DNA of 11,798 nt from an uncultured Collinsella sp. (GTDB lineage Bacteria; Actinomycetota; Coriobacteriia; Coriobacteriales; Coriobacteriaceae), in NCBI GenBank assembly GCA_958446785.1, contig CAUCXP010000029.1, positions 1 to 11,798 on the forward strand, read 5' to 3'. Shown piece after piece: positions 1-7,891 of the stretch. The first letter of the stretch is position 1. Each line of letters begins with the position of its first letter. The notes beneath the pieces are model-generated. The model ran no database searches. It was given only the letters and a program-made list of their open reading frames with translations, and had not been told where the DNA came from. Both the position numbers and the translations under genes were made by a program.

Positions 1-1382
<1,382 letters not shown>

Positions 1383-1389
1383 TTATCGT

Positions 1390-1419
1390 AAAAAAATACC
1401 CTCGGGGACGAGGGTATTT
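1390..1419 (-). terminator. Intrinsic terminator between dciA and gyrB
   Basis: Read on the minus strand, a perfect 11-bp stem (AAATACCCTCG paired with CGAGGGTATTT, 1409-1419 and 1394-1404) with a 4-base loop runs straight into a T tract (1396-1390). The T tract lies only on the leftward side, so it terminates transcription coming from dciA. It would isolate gyrB from the dnaN-recF-dciA transcript or attenuate read-through into it. Confidence 0.85.
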
Positions 1420-1445
1420 GGCTCTACAAGGCCACCAGATGCGAT

Positions 1446-2009
1446 TTAAGGCTCTTTTTTGCTCTGCACGCCCTTGGCCCACTCGGCACTGGCTCTCATG
1501 GCGTTCTCGAGGGCCTCGCGCAGTTTTTGGTCCTCGATGGGTGCCACTTGGTGCTCGATCTCGGCACGCTCGGCATCGCTGAGGTCGGCATGCGGAGCCG
1601 GCGGACGCTCGGCCACGGCCGGGCGCAGGCGCTCTTTTGCAGCGGGCGGTGTGTGGCCGGGGGCGGTCGTCTTGAACACCAGGCCGTCGACGTGCGCGCC
1701 GGCGCGCTCCATGCGCGCGCGGATAATCTCGCGCAAAAGCGTCATCTCCTGCGTCCATGAGGGCGAATCGAGGTACACCAGCAGTTCGTTGGACTCGGGC
1801 AGGTAGCGCAGCCCCGTCACATGGCGTCCCTCGCGCGTGCCCGAGCACACTGCATTCCAGGCGTGATAGACCGCACGAGACTCCTCCGCAGCCTCCATTT
1901 GCGCGCGGCGCTCAGGTGTCGCGGCCGCCAGGATGCGCTGACGTTCGGCATCCAAAAAGCCGCCAAAGGCAACCATTCCGTTCTCGCGCTCGTAATTAGC
2001 ACGTCTCAC
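1446..2009 (-). CDS. dciA: DUF721/DciA-family protein, probable replicative helicase loader
   Basis: A 187-residue protein with the DUF721 (DciA) domain at about residues 45-113, including the spaced Trp residues W51 and W85 and the pattern W-x-x-V-C-S-G...LLVYLDSPSWTQEM...LREII. In actinobacteria the same gene beside recF (Rv0004 in Mycobacterium tuberculosis) encodes DciA, which helps load or activate the DnaB helicase in bacteria lacking DnaC/DnaI; function here is inferred from family and position. Residues 114-140 are Pro/Ala-rich and likely flexible. The acidic/helical tail from about 141 (LSDAERAEIEHQVAPIEDQ) looks like a conserved C-terminal extension. The GTG start overlaps the recF stop by 14 bp, with AAGGTGG about nine bases upstream. 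A later Met (residue 12) is possible but has no comparable ribosome-binding site. It is the last gene of the dnaN-recF-dciA operon, followed by a terminator. Confidence 0.85.
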   Translation of the reverse strand: MRRANYERENGMVAFGGFLDAERQRILAAATPERRAQMEAAEESRAVYHAWNAVCSGTREGRHVTGLRYLPESNELLVYLDSPSWTQEMTLLREIIRARMERAGAHVDGLVFKTTAPGHTPPAAKERLRPAVAERPPAPHADLSDAERAEIEHQVAPIEDQKLREALENAMRASAEWAKGVQSKKEP

Positions 2010-3102
2010 CCATGCTCACCACCTTGGCTCGATCAAGCAGGTCATCGGTAAAATACCCCAGATTGGTGGTGGTTATGACCGTCTGGATATCATCGCCGAT
2101 CAGCTGCAGAAAAGCGCCTCGGCGCCCGGCGTCGAGCTCGCTCATCACGTCGTCCAAGAGCAGCAGCGGCGCGGTGCCCAGGATATCGCGCGCCACTGCC
2201 ACCTCTGCCACCTTCCAGGCAAGCACCAGCGTTCGCTGCTGGCCCTGGCTGGCAAATGAACGAGCCGATCGACCCGCGACGGAAAACTCAATCTCGTCGC
2301 GATGCGGACCGACGAGCGTCACGCCGCGGCGGATCTCCTCGTCGGCGCGCTCATCGAGCGCCGAGAGCATGTGCTCATACGCCCAGCCCCTGAGCTCGTC
2401 GCGATCCTCGGTGCGAGGCAGGTCGCCAAGCGTGGACACATAGGACACACCGGCGGGCTCGCCGGATGCCACGCGGCCATAGGCGTCGCGCACATGGCCC
2501 GACAGCCGGTCGAGCAGGGCCAGACGATGCACGAGCAAGGCCGAACCGGCGCGGGCGATAGATTCGTTCCAGGCGCCGAGCATCTCGCGGCAGCACCAGG
2601 TCTCCTTGAGCAGGGCATTGCGCTGGGTCACGCAGCGCCCGTAGGCACTAGCCAGATCGGCATAGCGCGCACTCAGCTGAACGCCAAAGTCATCAAGCGC
2701 AGTGCGGCGCACGCTGGCACCCCGCTTGACCATATCCAGGTGGTCGGGGCAAAACAGCACGCTCGGCAGAACCCCGCGCACACCGGCGGCAGAGCATCTC
2801 TTGCCGTTGCGACTAAACGAGCGCTTACCGTCCTCCGCGCTCAATCCCATATCAAGCACGCGGCCGTCGCCCTCGAGCCTCAGCTCGATCTTGCACGAGC
2901 CCACGCCGTCATGGACGAGCTCGGCTGCGGTCGAATGCCTAAACGAGGCGCCGCTCGTCAGCAGCTGCAGCGCCTCTATGAGATTGGTCTTTCCCGCCGC
3001 GTTGGGTCCCGCAAGTATCGTCACGCCCTCGTCCAGGGCAAGGCGATAACTATCGAAGCTGCGGTAGTGCGCGACGGAAAGATCGCGGGCGAACATGGCC
3101 AT
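1996..3102 (-). CDS. recF: DNA replication and repair protein RecF
   Basis: A 368-residue RecF, normal length for the family. It is an SMC/ABC-type ATPase that binds gapped DNA and, with RecO and RecR, promotes RecA loading at stalled forks. The N-terminus has the typical HYRSF (12-16) followed by Walker A GPNAAGKTN (32-40). The ABC signature is SQGQQR (285-290) and Walker B is LLLLDD (313-318), followed by the D-loop SELD. It begins 9 bp after the dnaN stop with no clear Shine-Dalgarno sequence, which suggests translational coupling to dnaN. It overlaps dciA by 14 bp. A second in-frame Met at residue 3 could be the true start, changing the product by two residues. Confidence 0.97.
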   Translation of the reverse strand: MAMFARDLSVAHYRSFDSYRLALDEGVTILAGPNAAGKTNLIEALQLLTSGASFRHSTAAELVHDGVGSCKIELRLEGDGRVLDMGLSAEDGKRSFSRNGKRCSAAGVRGVLPSVLFCPDHLDMVKRGASVRRTALDDFGVQLSARYADLASAYGRCVTQRNALLKETWCCREMLGAWNESIARAGSALLVHRLALLDRLSGHVRDAYGRVASGEPAGVSYVSTLGDLPRTEDRDELRGWAYEHMLSALDERADEEIRRGVTLVGPHRDEIEFSVAGRSARSFASQGQQRTLVLAWKVAEVAVARDILGTAPLLLLDDVMSELDAGRRGAFLQLIGDDIQTVITTTNLGYFTDDLLDRAKVVSMGETC

Positions 3103-3111
3103 GGCGCAGCG

Positions 3112-4215
3112 CTAGATGCGGACCGGCATGACCAGGTACAGGTAGTTGATCTTGTCGTAGGACTTGAAGATGCCCGCCTGCGAGTAGCTCTTGAGCTCCA
3201 GCGTGATCTCCTTCTCCTTGGACAGGGCATTGAGACAGCCGAAGATGTAGTGGTAGTTAAAGGCGATGGTACCCGACTCGCCCTCGGCCTCGACATCGAT
3301 CGTCTCCTGCGCAAGGTCCTGGTCATTGGAAATGGAGGACAGGCCCATCTGCCCGTTCTCGACATCGATCTCGAACTTGACGGCGGGGTTGGCGCTCGCG
3401 ATAACGGCCACGCGCTTGAGGGCGGCGTTAAAGGCGGCGACGTCGATCTTGACGCTCGTCACGCACGAATCGGGGATGAGCTGCTTGTAGTTGGGGTATA
3501 CGCCCTCGATACGACGCGACACGTAGGTGGTGTTGCCGGCCTCGAAGACGACCTGGGTGTCGGTAGCCCCGATCATGATGGTCGCCTGGCTGGCCATGAT
3601 GTTCAGCGCGTCGTTAAAGGCGTCAGCCGGAACGTTGAGCTCAAAGGAGCCCTCGAGGGTCGAGGTCTCGACCTGCGTATCGCACACGGCCAAGCGAAAG
3701 GAATCGGTCGCTACCAGGCGTACGGTGTTGTTCTCGACCTTCATGTGCACGCCGCCCAGGATGGGGCGAGCCTTGTCGGTCGAGGTGACGCGCCACACGC
3801 GGCCGACCATTTCGGACAAGACATCGGTCGGCAGCTCCACGGCACTCTCGATGGCATAGGCCGGAAACTCGGGGAAGTCATTGGCATCGAGCGTGTTCAG
3901 GCGGAAAGAGCTCTTCTCGCAACCAATCAGCACCTGGCGCTCGGACAGTTCAAAGGTGACCGGGGCATCGGGGAGGGTCTTGGTGATATTGGAGAGCATC
4001 TTACAGGGGATAACCATCTCGCCCTCTTCTTCGACATGCGCCGCGATGCGATGACGGATCGAGATAGTGTAGTTAGAGGTCTGGAATTCCAAGATGCCGT
4101 CTTGGGCCTTAACGAGCACGCCCGACAGGATGGGGAGGGTGGATGCCGAAGCGACACCTTTCATAACGACGCCGATGGCTTGTGTAAGCGAGCTCTGGCT
4201 GACGGTGAACTTCAT
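3112..4215 (-). CDS. dnaN: DNA polymerase III sliding clamp (beta subunit)
   Basis: A 367-residue beta clamp, the usual size for three repeated clamp domains of about 120 residues each. The protein dimerises into a ring around DNA and tethers polymerase and other partners by their clamp-binding peptides. The N-terminus MKFTVSQSSLTQAI and the C-terminal YLVMPVRI are family hallmarks, the latter lining the peptide-binding pocket. The ATG start has GAAAGG upstream at a nine-base spacing. It heads a tight operon with recF and dciA. Its 5' side abuts the AT-rich, trio-containing part of the origin, so its promoter must lie in or near the DNA-unwinding region and may be influenced by DnaA. Confidence 0.98.
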   Translation of the reverse strand: MKFTVSQSSLTQAIGVVMKGVASASTLPILSGVLVKAQDGILEFQTSNYTISIRHRIAAHVEEEGEMVIPCKMLSNITKTLPDAPVTFELSERQVLIGCEKSSFRLNTLDANDFPEFPAYAIESAVELPTDVLSEMVGRVWRVTSTDKARPILGGVHMKVENNTVRLVATDSFRLAVCDTQVETSTLEGSFELNVPADAFNDALNIMASQATIMIGATDTQVVFEAGNTTYVSRRIEGVYPNYKQLIPDSCVTSVKIDVAAFNAALKRVAVIASANPAVKFEIDVENGQMGLSSISNDQDLAQETIDVEAEGESGTIAFNYHYIFGCLNALSKEKEITLELKSYSQAGIFKSYDKINYLYLVMPVRI

Positions 4216-4247
4216 CTTTTAATACCTTTCTATAGATATAAATATCT

Positions 4248-4262
4248 TAATAATAGTAATAG
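4248..4262 (-). other. DnaA-trio-like element beside AT-rich DNA
   Basis: Read in the dnaA-to-dnaN direction the sequence is CTA TTA CTA TTA TTA, five consecutive trinucleotides. Their complements read 3'-GAT/AAT-5', fitting the DnaA-trio consensus 3'-[G/A]A[T/A]-5' that guides a DnaA filament onto single-stranded DNA. A box-like TAATCAACA (4283-4275, minus) lies 12 bp upstream of the run, and about 30 bp of AT-rich DNA follows downstream. Confidence 0.6.
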
Positions 4263-4420
4263 CACTGACGAAACTGTTGATTACTCCCAAAGACGCAGGT
4301 CAGACCCAGAAAGAGAATCGACAGCAACCTGTGTGCAACAGGGGTGGTTTTCCACGTTCAAAACCTGCGCAAAACTTTTCATCACCGCGGGTTGGGTTTT
4401 AGACACCTTATGCCCGTGGT

Positions 4421-4440
4421 TTCGACAAGTTTTCAACAGG
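4421..4440 (+). promoter_or_regulatory. DnaA-box-like module downstream of dnaA
   Basis: The segment TTCGACAAGTTTTCAACAGG contains the 9-mer TTTTCAACA (4430-4438). Its first 16 bases match 7611-7626 on the far side of the dnaA operon at 15 of 16 positions. GTTTTCAACAGG recurs, inverted, at 7629-7640 and 7682-7693. Binding by DnaA is inferred from recurrence and location; the core differs from the classical TTATCCACA. Confidence 0.55.
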
Positions 4441-4453
4441 TGTCTCTATTTCC

Positions 4454-6178
4454 CTACGAGCGCAGTGTAATTTTATCGCGCAGCGACTTGAGGTCTTCGG
4501 TGACGGCGCGGTCTTCCTGAATCATCTTCTGGACCTTTTTGTAGCTCGTACTGACGGTCGAGTGGTTGCGGTTGCCAAATTCGGCGCCCACCGCCGTGGT
4601 CGTCATCTCGCACATCTCGATGGCTAGGTAGATAGCGATATGGCGTGCTTTGGCGATATTGGCGTTGCGACGCGGGCCGATGAGCTCCTCGTGCGTCACG
4701 CCGTACTGCTCTTCGATGACGGACTGAACCGTCTGGACGTTGATCTTTTTGGCCGATGTGTCGAAGTACTGGCTGGCGATGGCGTCGATATCGTCAAAGG
4801 TGAGCTCCCCGCCCTCGCGCTCGCGGTCGCCCGCCTCGCCGGCGCAGCGCTCGCAGAAGCTCTCGAGTTCGCGGATGTTGGTGCCCGAGACCTCGGCCAT
4901 GTGTTTAAAGTGCTCGTCGGTCAGGTGCCCGCCGTCGCCCCCATAGGCCGCCAGCAGCGAGTCGTCGCTTGCCTCGGGAGCGGCGACGATGGTGTTCTCG
5001 TAATAGCGCTGCAAGATCTTGTATTTCATCTCGTAGCTGGGCTCTGCGACCAAGCAGAGCATGCCGGCGTTGAAGCGGCTGGTCAGACGCTCGTCCATGC
5101 TCAGGTCCTTGGGGGCGCGGTCTGCCGCGATGACGACCTTCTTGTTGTTGCGGATGAACTCGTCCATGAGCTGGAAAAAGTAGTCCACGCTCGCGCGCTT
5201 GCCGATGATGTTTTGGATGTCATCGATGATGAGCACGTCCACGCCGTGGTATGCCTGCATGATAGGGGCGTTGCTCTTCTTTTGGCGGTCGAACTCGGTC
5301 ATCAGGTCGTCCAGATATGCTTGGGAGTTGGCATACTTGACCTTGATCTCGGGCGACTTCTCGGCGAGCTCGTTTTTGATGGCAAGCAGCAGGTGCGTCT
5401 TGCCCAGGCCCGATTTGCCGTAGATGAACAGTGATGTGCACGTGCCGCGCTCGTCCGCGAGGGCGGCAAACTTGAGTGCCGAGCGATAGGCATGGCTGTT
5501 CTCGGGGCCGTAGACAAAGTTCTCAAAGGTAAATTTTGAGTTCGCGGCGAGCGGGGCTCCATCCGCATTCTGCTCGGCCGGTACGGTCGGTGCTGGCATG
5601 GGTGAAGCGGGGGTCGCAGCTTGCGTGGACTTAGTCGGCGCTCCGCCCTTCATCTGGTTCATCATGCGACGAAAATCATCGGCCGAGAGCGTGTTCTTGA
5701 TTGCAATGCCCGAATCCGCGCCCGCCGCTGCGTCGTGAGCGATAGGCATGTGCGTGACGGGTGCGTTCGTTGACGTCGCAGCGGCGGTCGGCAACGGTGC
5801 CATGGTTTCACGGGAAACATCGCCGTGCTGGTGCTCGATTGTCGGCACGTCGCCTGCGGAGGCCGGCACCGCCGGGGAAGCAGCGGGAGCCGTGGCGGGC
5901 GCCGTCGCGGCAGCAGATTCGGCCGTTGCGCCTTGCGGTGCCACGATGTCGAGCGCGATCGGTGCAAAGGCGATTTCTTCCAGATAGGCCTCAATAGTCG
6001 GCTGATGCTTTTTGAGCTGCGCGATGGCAAAGCGCGAGGGGGCCTCGATCGTGAGCGTATCTTCGGTCAGGCTTATGGCGCGCGATTGCCCCAGCATGTT
6101 GATGAGGCGTGCATCTTGGCCGTCGCGCTGGCAAAAGGCGATGGCATCCCCCAGGATGATGCTTGCTTCCTCGTCCAC
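4454..6178 (-). CDS. dnaA: Chromosomal replication initiator protein DnaA
   Basis: A 574-residue DnaA, longer than the usual 440-500 because of an extended linker. Domain I is about residues 1-80. Domain II is an Ala/Pro-rich linker of about 85-215. The AAA+ domain carries Walker A GKSGLGKTH (254-262), Walker B LIIDD (316-320), a box VII arginine in TSRF (366-369) and a sensor 2 arginine in NIRELES (434-440). Domain IV begins near 480 and contains RRNANIAKARH and the signature GNRNHSTV (535-542), where most DnaA proteins read GGRDHTTV. The GTG start has GGGAG five bases upstream. The stop of the unnamed ATPase/winged-helix gene lies only 15 bp upstream, so dnaA is probably the second gene of that operon. 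Within domain II, residues 121-125 are VSRET, encoded by a near-parS sequence. Confidence 0.97.
   Translation of the reverse strand: MDEEASIILGDAIAFCQRDGQDARLINMLGQSRAISLTEDTLTIEAPSRFAIAQLKKHQPTIEAYLEEIAFAPIALDIVAPQGATAESAAATAPATAPAASPAVPASAGDVPTIEHQHGDVSRETMAPLPTAAATSTNAPVTHMPIAHDAAAGADSGIAIKNTLSADDFRRMMNQMKGGAPTKSTQAATPASPMPAPTVPAEQNADGAPLAANSKFTFENFVYGPENSHAYRSALKFAALADERGTCTSLFIYGKSGLGKTHLLLAIKNELAEKSPEIKVKYANSQAYLDDLMTEFDRQKKSNAPIMQAYHGVDVLIIDDIQNIIGKRASVDYFFQLMDEFIRNNKKVVIAADRAPKDLSMDERLTSRFNAGMLCLVAEPSYEMKYKILQRYYENTIVAAPEASDDSLLAAYGGDGGHLTDEHFKHMAEVSGTNIRELESFCERCAGEAGDREREGGELTFDDIDAIASQYFDTSAKKINVQTVQSVIEEQYGVTHEELIGPRRNANIAKARHIAIYLAIEMCEMTTTAVGAEFGNRNHSTVSTSYKKVQKMIQEDRAVTEDLKSLRDKITLRS
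5804..5819. promoter_or_regulatory. Degenerate parS-like site inside dnaA
   Basis: GGTTTCACGGGAAACA matches the parS palindrome TGTTTCACGTGAAACA at 14 of 16 positions. Read in the dnaA frame it encodes Val-Ser-Arg-Glu-Thr, the peptide that a perfect parS encodes in this frame. Both differences from parS fall at third codon positions and are synonymous. Whether ParB still binds is unknown. Confidence 0.4.
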
Positions 6179-6193
6179 TGTCTCTCCCGTTCT

Positions 6194-7546
6194 TTAGCTC
6201 TGAGCTCGCACGCGAGCGGCGCCGAGTTCGGTCAGATGGTATTTCTGGCCATGCTTGATGACCAAGCCGGCCTGCGCCAAGTCATTGAGCGTGCGTGACC
6301 AAGTGGGGGCCGAGTTTCCAAACGCCCTCGCCAGATCGGTTGCACCGCACGCTTGATTTTGCGCCAGATAGCCCAGCGCGGCGTTGCCGCGATCGCTTAC
6401 GAACACGTCCGGCTGTGGCTGCGCATACTGATTTGCTGCATTAGGATACATCATTTGAGCTGCTGATTGTTGAGAACTCTGCATCGGCGGCATTTGCTGT
6501 TGAAAACTTTGAGGCCACTGTTGGTAAGGCTGCGGAGTCATCTGCTGGGCCCAGGGGTTGTACTGCTGCTGCGGCATCTGCTGGTACGGCTGCTGATATC
6601 CCCGCTGGTACTGCTGTGGGAACTGCTGGCCATACCCCAGTGGCGGCATCTGCTGATATGGATATCCCTGTTGGTACGGCTGATATCCCATTTGCTGGCC
6701 ACCCGGTGCCCCCGTCGCCTGCTGCATTGCTGCTGCATCCTGATCCGCCAGCGGCATGGCCTCTGGCACGTTTGGCGGCATCGACATCGACGCCGCCTGG
6801 GACTCTTGTGTAGGAAGCATTCCGGGCTGCTGCATCTGTCCCACGCGGGGCTGCATCTGTTGCGTTGCCATGGGCTGCTGCGCAAAAGCTCCCGGCAGGG
6901 GATATGCGGGCTGCTCCGTCTCGGGCCGCACGGCAGCACCGCGCCCGCCGGCGCGTTCGATTTCCTGCACGCGTTTAGGATCCAGGCTTACCGTAACCAC
7001 GGTGCCGTTGCCCATGTTGTCCTCGATGGACACGGCCCCGCCGGCGTTTTCCAAATACTCCTGCACCATGGGAAACCCTGCTCCGGTTCCACGGATATAG
7101 CGCTTCATCTTGCTGTTTGCGCTGGTAACGCCAAAGTCGAAAGCGCGCTCCTTGTCGTCGATGCCGGGTCCTTGATCAGCAAAGCGGATGGTGTCTCCGC
7201 CGTCCAGAATCGAGATGATGGGCTCGGCAAAGTGTGCGTGGATAAAGTTTTCGACAATCTCGCGGATGACCATGAGCGAGATATGGCCACCTTGTTCTTT
7301 CATGCACCGGTAGACGGTGTTGGTCGTCTCTTCCAAATACGTGCGGACATCTTGCGGATCAATGACGATCACACGTGGTGTCGACAGCATGTCGTCATAG
7401 ACCGCGATGCGCGCGGCGTACCTGGCTTTTGGCGCCTGCGTGGTCGTCTGCTCGCCTTCGTCACGCTCTTCGCGCACGCCGGTGATGTGCTCGTTGTCGG
7501 GTGCCGGGTCTCCGGAATCGACCATGGTGTAAAAGTCGTCAGACAT
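6194..7546 (-). CDS. Unnamed GHKL-ATPase / low-complexity / winged-helix protein upstream of dnaA
   Basis: I do not recognise a named family for this 450-residue protein. Residues 58-190 look like a GHKL ATPase close to SpoIIAB-type anti-sigma factors: N-box EIVEN (96-100, with the E-x3-N pattern), DQGPGI (124-129), a variant G2 box RGTGAGFPMVQEYL (152-165), then NGTVVTV (180-186). Residues 205-378 are a disordered-looking segment rich in Gln, Pro, Met and Tyr with recurring YQQMP units. Residues 380-450 resemble a winged helix-turn-helix, ending in VIKHGQKYHLTELG like a wing in MarR- or ArsR-type folds. No signal peptide or membrane segment is seen, so it is presumably cytoplasmic and DNA-associated. 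It opens the operon containing dnaA (15-bp gap) and its promoter side is the DnaA-box cluster. A role in controlling dnaA transcription or initiation is inference. The ATG start lacks a clear ribosome-binding site; Met 8 is an alternative. Confidence 0.85.
   Translation of the reverse strand: MSDDFYTMVDSGDPAPDNEHITGVREERDEGEQTTTQAPKARYAARIAVYDDMLSTPRVIVIDPQDVRTYLEETTNTVYRCMKEQGGHISLMVIREIVENFIHAHFAEPIISILDGGDTIRFADQGPGIDDKERAFDFGVTSANSKMKRYIRGTGAGFPMVQEYLENAGGAVSIEDNMGNGTVVTVSLDPKRVQEIERAGGRGAAVRPETEQPAYPLPGAFAQQPMATQQMQPRVGQMQQPGMLPTQESQAASMSMPPNVPEAMPLADQDAAAMQQATGAPGGQQMGYQPYQQGYPYQQMPPLGYGQQFPQQYQRGYQQPYQQMPQQQYNPWAQQMTPQPYQQWPQSFQQQMPPMQSSQQSAAQMMYPNAANQYAQPQPDVFVSDRGNAALGYLAQNQACGATDLARAFGNSAPTWSRTLNDLAQAGLVIKHGQKYHLTELGAARVRAQS
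6413..6934 (-). repeat. Gln/Pro/Met/Tyr-rich low-complexity coding segment
   Basis: These bases encode residues 205-378 of the unnamed protein. CAG/CAA, CCG, ATG and TAC/TAT codons dominate, and short units around YQQMP recur near residues 297, 321 and 341. The composition resembles prion-like or condensate-forming linkers. It is imperfectly repetitive, so it may vary in length between strains. Confidence 0.65.
6497..6511. promoter_or_regulatory. DnaA-box-like sequence inside the unnamed gene
   Basis: CTGTTGAAAACTTTG here is identical over 15 bases to 7630-7644 in the intergenic box cluster. A second box-like TGTTGAGAA (6468-6476) is the complement of TTCTCAACA at 7661-7669. Both lie in Gln-rich coding sequence, where CAACAG codons favour such words, so coincidence is possible. 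Confidence 0.35.
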
Positions 7547-7789
7547 GCCGCTCGCAATCTTTCAAAAGGTTTCGAACAAATAGTAGCTCACCGTGCAATG
7601 TTTCTCATCTTTCGACAACTTTTCAAAACCTGTTGAAAACTTTGGAAAACGGACGAAAAGTTCTCAACATTGCCAACATGACCTGTTGAAAACTCGATGA
7701 AATATCGTGAAAAGTTGCCATGCACCGCTAAATCGAGCTCGGCTTATGGGGGAACCGTGTGAACTGCGCAACCTTTTACCTTTGATTTC
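7547..7789. other. oriC: Divergent intergenic region with DnaA-box-like cluster, second part of oriC
   Basis: This is the gene-free junction where transcription switches from leftward to rightward, as expected at an origin. The 7611-7714 segment is dense in related 9-mers: TTTTCAAAA (7620-7628), TGTTGAAAA (7631-7639 and 7684-7692), TTTGGAAAA (7641-7649), TTCTCAACA (7661-7669) and TCGTGAAAA (7705-7713). No canonical TTATCCACA is present. The cluster lies directly upstream of the operon that ends in dnaA, so it could serve both initiation and DnaA autoregulation. I saw no convincing -35/-10 pair for the leftward operon. Bases 7715-7789 show nothing I can assign. Confidence 0.7.
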
Positions 7790-7819
7790 TTGACATTTGA
7801 ACATTGATTTCCCTACAAT
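7790..7819 (+). promoter_or_regulatory. rpmH operon promoter
   Basis: A perfect -35 TTGACA (7790-7795) and a near-consensus -10 TACAAT (7814-7819) are separated by 18 bp, giving a predicted start near 7826 and a leader of about 65 nt. It fits a housekeeping sigma promoter for the rpmH-rnpA-yidD-yidC-khpB run. Confidence 0.75.
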
Positions 7820-7845
7820 CTTCAAGCTCACGTGTCTATATCTGC

Positions 7846-7863
7846 GTCCGCGCCCCCGCGGAC
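7846..7863 (+). promoter_or_regulatory. Hairpin in the rpmH leader
   Basis: GTCCGCG (7846-7852) pairs perfectly with CGCGGAC (7857-7863) around a CCCC loop. An upstream GTGTC (7832-7836) could instead pair with GACAC (7861-7865), giving an alternative fold. No T tract follows, so it is not a terminator; it may protect the 5' end or tune rpmH expression. Confidence 0.5.
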
Positions 7864-7891
7864 ACTCGAAATGCAGCAGGAGGAACTTAAG

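Larger units (their letters stand above)
4216..4453. other. oriC: dnaA-dnaN intergenic region, candidate unwinding part of oriC
   Basis: This 238-bp gap contains no gene. From dnaN towards dnaA it holds an AT-rich stretch (about 4216-4262, nearly free of G and C), a trinucleotide run (4248-4262) and several DnaA-box-like 9-mers. These are TGTTGATTA (4275-4283, minus-oriented), TTTTCCACG (4348-4356), TTTTCATCA (4376-4384) and TTTTCAACA (4430-4438). An imperfect inverted repeat, CCTGT...ACAGG, sits at 4328-4342. In Bacillus subtilis the corresponding gap contains the box / GC spacer / DnaA-trio / AT-rich element that melts first; the same order is seen here. Assignment as the unwinding site is inference from this arrangement. 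Confidence 0.7.

Noticed and set aside
2302..4470. Long open frame of 722 codons on the plus strand
   Set aside because: It lies wholly antisense to recF and dnaN, which are unmistakable. It is a by-product of GC-ending codons removing stops from the opposite strand, and its His/Gly/Asp-rich product resembles no protein I know.
6467..7636. 389-codon plus-strand frame rich in Leu and His
   Set aside because: Antisense of the Gln-rich repeats and ATPase domain; CAG codons read in reverse give CTG Leu.
7832..7891. In-frame upstream start extending rpmH by 20 residues
   Set aside because: The extra residues are not part of bL34, and the AGGAGG at 7878-7883 serves the ATG at 7892.
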